Positions 34,956 through 46,658 of a stretch of 64,000 nt of DNA are shown here, in pieces. The stretch comes from Adiantum capillus-veneris. Lineage: Eukaryota > Streptophyta > Polypodiopsida > Polypodiales > Pteridaceae. The DNA is taken from NCBI GenBank assembly GCA_014529385.2, contig CM043966.1, positions 109,388,308 to 109,452,307 of the forward strand, read 5' to 3'. The notes under the pieces are model-generated. The model worked only from the letters and a program-made list of their open reading frames with translations. It ran no database searches and was not told the DNA's origin. Within the stretch, counting starts at the first letter, position 1. Each line of letters starts with the position of its first letter. The translations under genes were made by a program, and so were the position numbers.

Positions 34956-37049
34956 ATGCCGAAAGCAAAGCAATTGATGGCCATGCAACCACAGCCTGAT
35001 GAGGAGCAGACCGAAGGTTCGGGGCAACGTTTGAGAAGCAAATCTTTGCCTATGCGGCTTGACGTTAGCAGTGCAGACGAAAACAGTGACTCTGCAGAAG
35101 AGGAAACGCCAATGCCGACTCCTGTGTCAGAAGGTAAGGTGATGCAAACATTAATGGACCCTTTTATGGATTTCAAAGTTGACATAGATTGTCAGGCAGA
35201 GCGCAACGCCATATGGTTGCAGCAGGTAGGATTGTATGAGTTTGCCATTCTGCCTTGGGAAGAATGTAGAAACAATGTATATGCAAAGTCTCAGTTGGAA
35301 ATACTTAGGAAGACTAAGGGGAGAGTGTCACCGCATGTGGTACTCAATGTGGAGTTGGTGTCTGAGGTGTTCAAGCTGCCTTTGCATCCTAATACACCTA
35401 TTCCAAAGTGTTCAGAGGAAGCACTGAAAAAGGAGTTTGGTCCAAGAGAAGGAGGCAGGCAGTATTACATGTTAAAGAATGTGGCATATGCTAGGAGAGA
35501 GCAGCTTAAGTGGTACTTGGAGAGGCTATGCTTTATTGTGAAGTTTGATTATATGTCAAAAGAAAACTTTGCACCATTAAGCTATGCAGAGCAGGGAGGA
35601 GAAGTGAGCTGGGCTCACTGGGTGTATGAAAAGTTGGCAGCAGAGATTCATTCTTCAGACAAGAGGAAGACACAGGCAAATAGTAGGTTATGTGGTTCCT
35701 TGTCAGCATTGTTTTTTTTTGCACAGAGAGTACAGAATGGTGAAGCAAGGTGGCCTGTGAAAGCAGAAAAACTGGTGCAGGAGAAGCATCAGCCAGTTCA
35801 GATTGAGCATCCCATCATGGTGCATTCTGAAAAGACAGGATTTGTGAAGTTTAATGCTAAGCATATGGAGGCTTATGAGGATTTGGTGAAAGCCAAATAT
35901 ACTCCAGGAGAGGCCTTTGAAGAAATCACAGCAAAAATGCAGTTTGCAGAATTTGGCACCATGGATGTTGATTCACCAATGCAGGTAAAAGCAGAGGAAA
36001 CACCAATAAAGCTTGGTAAGGCTTTCACATTATCCAACAAGAGGAAGAAGTCTGAACCAGTCAGCAGAGTGTTTTCTAGATTAGATTTCAGTACTGAGGA
36101 AGTCTCTAGAGTATCAGTAGATACTGGGAAATTGGACAGTGATAAAGTAGTTCAGATGCTGCAACAGGTGCAGGAATTTGTGAGGCAGTAGAATAATATG
36201 CTGAAGGTTCAGAGTATGCAAGTTGAAAGGAATGCAGAAAAATTGATGGAGTTTAAAGGACAGGTGTCACAGGTGAAAGAGTTTGAAGAGCAGATAGCTA
36301 TGATGAAAGTAAAGTATGAGCAGGATATGGAGGAAACAGTGGGGAAACAGAAGATGGAGTTAGCAAAAGTGAAGAGATCATTGGGGGAGTTTAAGCAATG
36401 GACTGAGAAAGTGGAGGCAGCGGTTGCTTTGGAATTGGAAGACATGGCAAAGAGGAATGCAGAGTTACAGGTCACTGTGGAGATGCAGAGGTTGAGATTG
36501 GAACCTTTGCAGATATTAGAGCAACAGATGTTGGCACAAGAGGAAATTAGCTTGAGTGCAGTATTAATGAAAGAAGGAGAAGTGTCTATTCTCAAGCAGC
36601 AGTTAGCTTTGGTTGCACAGGAGATGTGGCAAAAGACCAAGGAAAGAATGAGATTTGTCATTAAGTATCCATATGAGGTGCTAAAGGCAGGGTTAGTGCA
36701 TGAGGTAGAAGCACAATTGTTGAAGGAAGTGGAGGAATTGCAAAAGGAGAGAGACTGTTTGAAGCAGCAGGTTCAGCAGATGGCAGAGAATAAGAGACAG
36801 CAGCTTGCAGAGGCAGAAAAGAAAGAGGAGAATTTTACTAATAGTTTTTTGATGCAGGATGTAGCTGAGGAGAAAGTGGCAGAAGAGTAGATTGATATTG
36901 AGATTGCAGATAGAGCACAAGAGGTGGAAATGGGAAAAGATGATGCAACAGAATCAGATGCAGTAAAGGAAGCAGAGCTGGTGGATCATAAAGTGAATGC
37001 TGAGGACTAGAGTAAGGAAGAAGCTGTGCAGCAGAGGGTGGATTCCTGA
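34956..37049 (+). pseudogene. Gypsy extra ORF after integrase (putative plant transposon protein + coiled coil)
   Basis: An ATG at 34956 (MPKAKQLMAMQPQPDEEQ) starts a frame that runs to TAG at 36189, continues in frame to TAG at 36888, and again past a TAG near 37007 to TGA at 37047-37049. The first 200 residues are acidic and then hold a conserved-looking block (YEFAILPWEECRNNVYAKSQ; HVVLNVELVSEVFKLPLHP; QLKWYLERLCFIVKFDYMSK). From 36198 the protein is a long predicted coiled coil rich in Glu, Lys, Gln and Met. It lies in the position of the env-like or accessory ORF of Tat/Athila elements. No signal peptide or membrane segment is seen. The 34546-34955 spacer between integrase and this ORF is GC-richer and open but has no recognised domain. 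Confidence 0.75.
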
Positions 37050-37108
37050 TCAAGGGATATGTGGATCCGGTCAGATTTCTGCGAAATCTACCACCGGGGC
37101 GTGCCATG

Positions 37109-37484
37109 TGTTGAGAGGCACATGTTAGAACTGACTCTAAATAGCTAAGTCGGATTTTGACTTATCGGATATTTACTGAGCTGTATTTTGCTAAGTCGGA
37201 TGTAACTGTATTTCAGTTGCAGTCTGCTGAATGTCTTGTGACTGGGTAGTTAAGTCGGATTTATCTATATAAGTGGGGAATGTATCTGCGCACGATGTAT
37301 CTGTTCTCTGATATGAATGGGATGATAATGGTGAAGTGCAGCAACTATTCAGTGTATTCTCTGCTTACTCTGATATTTAGAGTAGTCATGTTTACTGTGT
37401 CTGAATTGTTGTTAATGAAGTATGGTGGAGTAGATGGTTATTCTTGCTGTGTATGATGTTCATGTGTTGACCTAACCCACAACA
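37109..37484 (+). mobile_element. Gypsy 3' LTR (376 bp)
   Basis: It starts TGTTGAGAGGCACATG and ends CCTAACCCACAACA, giving a TGTTG/CAACA terminal inverted repeat. The word TAAGTCGGAT recurs inside it. The expected polypurine tract immediately upstream is not evident (sequence reads CCGGGGCGTGCCA-like). Confidence 0.85.
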
Positions 37485-37680
37485 GTGTGCGTTTTTTATT
37501 TTGTTTGTACTCTCTCTCTCTCTCTCTCTCAAAAACACTATGTGTGTGTGTGTATGTGTGAGAGAGAAGAGAGAGAGAGGGAGAGAGAATGAGGGGAAGG
37601 GAACATGAGAATGAGGAGAGGGAAGGAGCATACCTGGCTCTCCTTCCTCTCCTCGTGTGTGTGTGTGTGTGTGTGTGGAG

Positions 37681-37727
<47 letters not shown>

Positions 37728-37934
37728 CGTTACCTGCTCCTTGCTTGAGGACGCCGAAAAACTCAGATATGAGATCTGAGTTTTTGGGCGCGCTCGGTTA
37801 TTTTTTTAGCCCAGCCGGTGTTGCTATGAGCGTCGCAAATTTCTTTGTAAATTTGCGACGCTCATAGCGACGCCGGAAATTTTTTTTGAGCGTCGCTGTG
37901 TGAGCGTCGCTAATATGAATAGCCTCTTGTAGTG
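37485..37934. repeat. CACTA right terminus with microsatellites and two perfect hairpins
   Basis: After the split minisatellite come (CT)n, (GT)n and (GA)n tracts to about 37728. Then a perfect inverted repeat with 12 bp arms (AAAAACTCAGAT, 37757-37768 and 37774-37785) and another with 20 bp arms (37823-37842 and 37849-37868, loop CTTTGT) built from the GAGCGTCGC motif. The 12 bp TIR closes the element at 37923-37934. Confidence 0.92.
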
Positions 37935-38040
37935 TTTTTAACACTCAAATACACAATATTTTTTCCAAAAAACTTAGAAAATCTACATATGATTATAGTA
38001 AGCGTACACTCAAATACATTTCTAAGTGTGCTTACACTAA
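37935..38040. repeat. Continuation of the degenerate repeat field
   Basis: AACACTCAAATACACAATA and AAACTTAGAAAATCTACATA directly continue the unit interrupted at 21110, matching blocks near 20980-21030. This confirms that the CACTA element sits inside the field. Confidence 0.85.
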
Positions 38041-38390
38041 ACCTAGCCCTTTTTCCATCATTTGTTGAAGGTGTCATTGATCTAGCATCTAATGATGATG
38101 GTGATGAGGCAAATTCTCCCTCATCTAGGTTGCAGGCTAACACATTAATGGTTTCTTGAACTATTGGTTTGCTTGAATGTGGGATAGGTATGGATCTAAT
38201 CCTTTGAAGGCTAGTGGCCTGACAACATGCTTTGATGTATGTAAACCATCTTCATCTCTTCCTACATCAAGTTAGGGTCCAATCCCATGGACTCGAGAAT
38301 GTCGAGTCTAATGTCTAAGTCATCCAATGAGAAAACATGAGCTATGCTTCTTTTCACCTCTTCTAAATGCTTGGAATCACCCATTTTTAG
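38040..38390 (-). pseudogene. Unidentified coding relic
   Basis: Minus-strand codons from an ATG at about 38386 read MGDSKHLEEVKRSIAHVFSL, then an acidic Leu/Asp/Ile-rich stretch (DDLDIRLDILESMGLDPNLM) and one TAG before EEMKMVYIHQSMLSG. A shifted frame continues with ETINVLACNLDEGEFASSP to about 38040. The amphipathic pattern and codon-like regularity suggest a real protein once existed here. I do not recognise the family. Confidence 0.4.
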
Positions 38391-38654
38391 CATACGAGGT
38401 CAATGTGAGTGCAACCAAGTGGTGATGGTACTCCTCACAAGATGGCTCATTGGCTGGCGATGGCACTACACATCTTTTGCATGTCCATGGCTAATTGCAT
38501 CTCTCAGATGTGGTACACATAGGCATGATCATCTTCCATGTTGGCCAAAGATATGCACTAACTCCTTGGAGAATCTATTTAAGGTTAAATTGTCCTTCAT
38601 CATGGAGTTGGAAGGCCCTATGTAGCTCTTCTTTTTCTCAAAAAAAAAAAACTC

Positions 38655-38860
38655 TATGTGTGTGTGTGTGTGTGTGTTTTTGTGTGCAGTGTACAACAAA
38701 CACCATAAATGTTGGAGACTTTATGACTTGAAAGCAAAGACCGAGAAAAAAATGGAATGTCACCTACAAATTTTGAAACTCTTCTCTAAATTATAAATCA
38801 TAAGATAAGAAAACCTACAAAATATGAAGGTACTTAGTATTTAAAGTTTTTTTCGGTTGT

Positions 38861-38910
<50 letters not shown>
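38655..38910. repeat. (TG)n and (CT)n microsatellites
   Basis: A short (TG)n run lies at about 38657-38679 after an A-run. A (CT)23 run lies at 38865-38910. The sequence after the CT run (CACCAATAGCTATAAAGCAC, then TCCTAAATCC) resembles that at 45920-45960 after another CT run. Confidence 0.9.
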
Positions 38911-38912
<2 letters not shown>

Positions 38913-38964
38913 CCAATAGCTATAAAGCACTCCTAAATCCATTGAATAAGGGCTAGAAAATCCT

Positions 38965-39170
38965 TCTTTTTTTTAGCTCACAGTTGTGAGTGATTGTATT
39001 ATATAGCCACCAACAGATATACAAAGCGGCCTCAAGCTCAGGCCAAGCTCAGGCCGAGCCTTGAGGGATAGAGGTTGACAACCGAACATACATAACATGT
39101 GAGAACTTGCCAAGCTTGGTATTAAAGAAATATTTGTTGCCTTTTGCGCGTATAGTTTTTTTTGAGAATC
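38965..39170 (-). mobile_element. LINE 3' end, second copy (5'-truncated)
   Basis: A T-run at about 38966-38973 followed by CTCACAGTTGTGAGTG and GGCCGAGCCTTGAGG matches the 3' UTR of the LINE at 19719-20700. Only about 200 bp is preserved. Confidence 0.6.
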
Positions 39171-39298
39171 CATAGATCAAAGACGTTGAGAATGATTTTT
39201 TTGAAACGCAAAAGAGTGTATACATTTAAAAAAATAGAGTCTATATAATTTCCCACCTTTGTAGTTGTAAGAATAGATAACATACATTTTCCAGCCGT

Positions 39299-39323
39299 GG
39301 GAACGCGCGGGCTACATACTAGT
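39299..39323 (+). mobile_element. Helitron-like 3' terminus
   Basis: CCGTGGGAACGCGCGG can fold into a 5 bp GC-rich stem-loop (one G-T pair) and is followed nine bases later by CTAG and then T, the hairpin plus CTRR/T arrangement of Helitron 3' ends. No matching 5' TC terminus or Rep/helicase gene was found in the window. Confidence 0.45.
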
Positions 39324-39798
39324 ACTATATATGAAGCAGTTTAAATGTTTCAAAGAAGGAGAGACCCTCCATGTGTCACTCATTGTTTCATGTAAAAGAA
39401 AACCTCTCTAAAATGCAAAAAGGAGCGAAACATTGTAAAAAATAACAAGCACCTTTTGTTAGCTTTTGTCATAATGTCAAATCAAAAGACTTTCCTTTTC
39501 TTTAGTAGTAGAAAGTGTTTTAGTAATAGAAAGTCAAAGACTTTCTACTCTATAGAGAATAAATGCATTGGTTTAAATACACATAACAAAAAGAGATAAA
39601 TTTAGTGGAGATTTTATTTTTTAATGAGAATTTAATTTTTGAAGATATATTTGGCTTTATCTTTTTAAGACATTTTTTTCAAGACCAATATTGATATTTT
39701 TTAAAAAAATCTTTAAAAGAATGAGAAAAAGAAAAAGAAAAAAGCTCGTGTGGTGTCCACTTAGGGTAGTTATCCATGTTAATGACCATGAATGAGAG

Positions 39799-41157
39799 TG
39801 TAATAGGACTTATAATTTTCGAAGTTCTTAAAGTCGAAAAGAATATAGTACGCCATATCTTTCGTTTAGCATGATTTAAAAGATTGTTTAATAGTCTATT
39901 AGATAGAGCTTATATGACTGAGTTTAAGATTAAGAGAGATAATATATTCTCTTCTTTTAAAAAACATATTTCATAAAAGATTAAAATAATATATAGGTCT
40001 CTCTCTATGAACATAAAAAAAAAAAATAAGTTAAAAATTGAGATTTTTATTAATATGTTTGTTTTATTATTGTGTTTAAGAGTTTATGGTTTGCTTTTAT
40101 GGGTATTGGTGTAAAATGGTTGAAAAAAAAAGGGTTGTGGTGAAAAAAAGAGGTTTTTATGGGTCGAGTTTTGTTGGTTTTTTGGTTTAAATTTTTTTAA
40201 AAGTCGCCAAATAAGTTTTGGGGTTGGGATGTTGTTTTAAGAAGAGAGATAATAATTTCTTCTTTTAAATGACATATTTCATAAAGTTATTGAATAACAG
40301 GTTAGTCATGTTTGTTGAACATTATTATAAAAACGTAGTTAAAATTGTTTGATTTTTGTTAATATCAATGTTTTATTATTTATGTGTTTTAGCTTAAATT
40401 GCATGGGTTTAAAATTTTGTAGAAAAAGTAGGTGGGTGACAAAATAGAGGTTTTTACGAGTTGCCACCTAAAAGTTTGGTTATTTAAATGTTAGTGATTT
40501 TTAGCTTGCATGATTGTCGCTACCTTGTCCTGTATGATAAATTCCCATCGTTTTAATGTTAATGGAAGCTTATATTCTAAGTTCGTTCACAAAGTTATGA
40601 CAGAAAGAAATTGTCAGCAGCAGCAGGCAGCCTAGAAGCAGCAACATGTTAGCTTACAAATAAATATACACAGGTAATATCTCTTTTGTTTCATCCAATC
40701 AAGAAGTGATTATACTCTTTTTATGATGGTATAAAATGATGTTTTTGAATTTGATTATCATGTTGATTTGATTTCACGAGTATGTTCTTTTGGCTATTTG
40801 TAGACGATGCAGAAATCAATGTGTGAAACAGGATATGTGCAAGGTGTCGTGATATTGGGATTGTGATTGTGTTGCCATTCTGATTATGATGGTTATTGCC
40901 ATCATGAGATTGAGATTGAGATTGAGAGTGTGATTGAGATTGAAATTGTGCACAAGATTGAGATTGAGATTGAGAGTGAGAGTGAGAATGTGATTGAGAT
41001 AGCTCGGGTGTGTCGGGAGGTTATGAAATGAGCTATGCTCTTCTTGTAATGATTACTTTATATCCATACAGACTCTTTATTTCCATCTGTTACTCTGCGT
41101 ACTCTGTATATTCTTTGTTCATTATCAACGTATTTCGCTCTCCCGTGTCGCGTCACA
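39799..41157 (+). mobile_element. 5' LTR of LARD-like element (1359 bp)
   Basis: It starts TGTAATAGG and ends CGCGTCACA. It holds a hexamer-like GAGATT/GAGAGT/GTGATT tract at 40906-41000. It also holds a candidate intron at 40674-40803 (CACAG/GTAATATC ... TTTGTAG/ACGATGC) that is conserved in the other LTR. Confidence 0.85.
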
Positions 41158-41159
41158 AG

Positions 41160-41173
41160 TGGTATCAGAGCGG
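41160..41173 (+). promoter_or_regulatory. tRNA-Met(i) primer-binding site
   Basis: TGGTATCAGAGCGG begins two bases after the 5' LTR and matches the initiator tRNA-Met 3' end used by many plant LTR retrotransposons. Confidence 0.92.
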
Positions 41174-42628
41174 TTTCAATCCTTCGGTAGCGATGGAAGT
41201 ATATGAGCAGTGATTGAAGGAACAAGTGGAGATTATTCGATGGCTCAATGAAGATCTTAACAGATGTGAGGAAGCAGAAAAAGGAAAGAGAATAGCTGGT
41301 GCAAAAAGACAAAGTGGAGGAAAAGATTTAAGTTAAACATGGAAACGGTCCATCATCGTCTCCAAGAGATGAAGGATCAAAGAAAAAGAAACGAAAGAGG
41401 AGCGATGATCAATACGATGACGATGTGGGAGGAGCTGCGAGATCAATGAATTTCAAGAAGAGCAAGGCCACTAGACTTTCAAATGCCCGAACAAAGTCAT
41501 TGATAAGAAAATATGTACCAAGATGGTTGAATTGGAGACTATTGACGATGCGGATGATAAAGTTAAGTCATCTACCCTTCTTTATGATGCTTTATGTCTT
41601 TGATGAATCATTTGAAAGATTCTATGGTCAAAGTCATGCGCGCATAAACTTTAAGATTTGAAATTGAAATTTCTTAATTGATTCTAGTATACACATTGAT
41701 TCTTGTTTTCTAATCTGGCTAGAAATTAAACCTGAAATTAAACTGAGAAATCAAGAGACTTATAGACTTAACTATGAAAATAAAAGTTCACGAAAGAACT
41801 AATTAGAAACAATCTTTTTCTTTGAATGTCATAATTATAAGAAAAAAAATTATTTCATAAACATGGGTATGCATGATGTAATTATTGGTATCACTTAGAC
41901 GAGTGGAATCATGTTTTTATTGATTGGAAAAAGAAAAATCTCTCTTAAATCATTGGAAGGATAGTCATACTCTTCATGGAGAAGAAAGGAGATTCTAAAT
42001 CTAGTTTGAACTTTGATCTGGATACAACCAGATTAGAATTAAGGAAGGAGATAGTTTTAAAACTGTATTTGAAACATTGAAAGCAAGGGTGACTAAAAAT
42101 TATATTTTGAAAATTTCAAAACTTGGAAAACCTTCTGTGAACATGTGATGCAAGGGGGGAACAAATGGGATGTTCCTTATGTCAAGAGGGGAGAGTTATG
42201 GCATGTGAAGTTAGAAAGTTGAGAAGACATGAAGTAAATAATGAGTTTCTACTCTAACATTATATCTCTTATCTAAATTCTCATGTGGGAGGGATGTTCG
42301 AAAGAAAATTTTGTTCACATAAGGATAATTTGTATTATCATGATTGCTTATGTTGTATGTAAATTTCTCTTTGAAATATCAAATTTTGAGAATGCCAACA
42401 AAATATATGTTTTTAGATAATCTTATTCTAAAGAAAGGATATGAAGACAGAACTAGAAATAAGTTTGATTGTAGAGTTAGATAGCTTAGAAGTAATATTC
42501 TTTTTGAGTTTTCCTTAAGTGAGAGGTATCATGTAAAAGATGCGTCTTGGATTGAATTTGATGTTTTGTATATTGAAAACCGCTCTTTCCAACTCTGAGG
42601 ATAGAGTTAATTTTGATAAGGGGAGAAT
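41174..42628 (+). pseudogene. Coding remnants inside the LARD-like element
   Basis: Just after the primer-binding site a broken hydrophilic frame appears (KEQVEIIRWLNEDLNRCEEA), then a Lys/Arg/Asp-rich piece (SMNFKKSKATRLSNA at about 41446) that recalls a gag C-terminus. At the very end, codons read KTALSNSEDRVNFDKGRM and a TAA that overlaps the LTR start. This is the type of pol terminus seen in plant gypsy elements. Most of gag and all of pol between these points are gone. Confidence 0.55.
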
Positions 42629-43641
42629 GTAATAGGACTTATAATTTTCAAAGTTCTTAAAGTCGAAAAGAATATAGTACGCCATATCTTTCGTTTAGCA
42701 CGATTTGAAAGATTGTTTAATAGTCTATTAGATAGAGCTTATATGACTGAGTTTAAGATATTAAGAGAGATAATATATTCTCTTCTTTTAAAAGACATAT
42801 TTCATAAAGATTAATGAATAACAATAGTCTGTCTATGAACAGTATAATAAAAACGTAGTTAAATTGAGATTTTTATTGATATCAATGTTTAATATTTATG
42901 TGTTTTAGCTTAAATTGCATGGGTAGGTTTAAAATAAGTTAAAAAGTAGTGGAGACCCAAAAAATAGGGTTTTTATGAGTCGCCACCTAAAAGTTACGTT
43001 TCATTTAAACAAAGACGTTTTTTCGTAATTCTGCCCACGTAACCTTGTATACCAGACCTGTTCCTGTCGTTTTGAGTACCTGGAAGCTATATTATGAGTT
43101 CTTATCACAATGTTTATGATAGAAACAAATTGTCAGCAGCAGCAGCAGGCAGCCTACAAGCAAGAGGTTAGCTTACAAACAAATATACACAGGTAATATC
43201 TCTTTTGTTTCATCCAATCAAGAAGTGATTATACTCTTTTATGATGGTATAAAATGATGTTTTGAATTTAATTATCATATTGATTTGGTTGCACGAGTAT
43301 GTTCTTTTGGCTATTTTGTAGACGATGCAGAATTCAATGTGTGAAACAGGATATGTGCAAGGTGTCGTGATATTGAGATTGTGATCGTGTTGCCATTCTG
43401 ATTATGATGGTTATTGCCATCATGAGATTGAGAGTGTGATTGTGATTGAGATTGAGAGTGAGAGTGTGATTGAGATTGAAATTGTGCACGAGTTTGAGAG
43501 TGAGAGTGAGAGTGAGAATGTGATTGAGATAGCTCGGGGTGGTCGGGAGGTTATGAAACGAGCTATGCTCTTCTTGTAATGATTACTTTGTATCCATACA
43601 GACTCTTTATTTCCATCTTTTACTCTACGTACTCTGTCACA
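42629..43641 (+). mobile_element. 3' LTR of LARD-like element (1013 bp)
   Basis: It is collinear with the 5' LTR but has several internal indels. It has the GAGATT-type tract at 43425-43530 and the candidate intron at 43193-43321. It ends in GTCACA if the terminal 46 bp gap is an internal deletion. Confidence 0.8.
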
Positions 43642-46169
<2,528 letters not shown>

Positions 46170-46658
46170 ACAAGTGTTTGTTGAGATGTAGAGAAAGAGA
46201 GAGAGACGAGACAAGAGACACACCATATACGCTCCCAAAGACTGATTCATATTGAGGACAAGATACAAATATATAGGTGAGACCAAGTTCAGTAGAGTGA
46301 GCCATATATAGGTCCAACACCCCCACTCAAACAAAGGTCTCTAGCTTTGGGATGAAAAACCCTTGGGAGTTCAAGGGAAAAACCCAAGCCCCTATACAAT
46401 GTGAAATATGAACCAGCGGTGATGATGTGAAAGTAAATTGTGCATCTATGTACAAATATTCAAGTGACTTAGATATCACAAGGTGCAAATGTGGAGTGTG
46501 CATAGTGCATGGTACCTAAAAGATTACAATGTCATATGTACAAAGCTATTACAATAGAAAAGAAGCTAATCTAGAAAGAGTGAGCCGAAGCAACTCCAAC
46601 TCCGAGCGCAAGAGGATGAAACGTGACTCATTGAGGCCTTTGGTCAAAATGTCTGCAA

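Larger units (their letters stand above)
28668..37484 (+). mobile_element. Ty3-gypsy retrotransposon, Tat/Athila-like, nested in CACTA
   Basis: Two LTRs (28668-29032 and 37109-37484) flank gag, protease, reverse transcriptase, RNase H, integrase and an extra ORF after integrase, all on the plus strand. The order and the D-G-G-S-G protease motif fit the non-chromoviral Tat/Athila lineage. LTR termini show TGTTG...CAACA at the 3' copy. The candidate target duplication is GTGTG on both sides, but it lies in a GT-rich minisatellite and could be chance. Total length is 8817 bp. The element is recent enough for most domains to be readable but carries stops and frameshifts. Confidence 0.9.
21111..37934 (-). 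mobile_element. CACTA (En/Spm) DNA transposon, complete with both termini
   Basis: The ends are CACTACAAGAGG at 21111 and its complement CCTCTTGTAGTG ending at 37934. The 3 bp target duplication is TTT (21108-21110 and 37935-37937). Subterminal regions carry many direct and inverted TAGCGACGCT-type motifs, the expected TNPA-binding architecture. It encodes on the minus strand a TNP2-class transposase (23329-27047) and a Transposase_24-like second protein (21749-23061). Flanking DNA on both sides matches one unit of the surrounding repeat field, so the empty site can be reconstructed. Without the nested gypsy insertion the element is about 8.0 kb, a normal size. The transposase gene has frameshifts, so this copy is probably not autonomous. 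Confidence 0.95.
39799..43641 (+). mobile_element. Large non-autonomous LTR element (LARD-like), gypsy-derived
   Basis: LTRs at 39799-41157 and 42629-43641 both begin TGTAATAGGACTTATA. A primer-binding site TGGTATCAGAGCGG follows the 5' LTR at 41160, and a polypurine tract AAGGGGAGAA precedes the 3' LTR. The internal part is only about 1.5 kb and has no RT or integrase. The 3' LTR lacks about 46 bp near its end relative to the 5' LTR. The 5 bp flanks (GAGAG left, TTTTC right) do not match, so one end may be rearranged. Confidence 0.88.
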
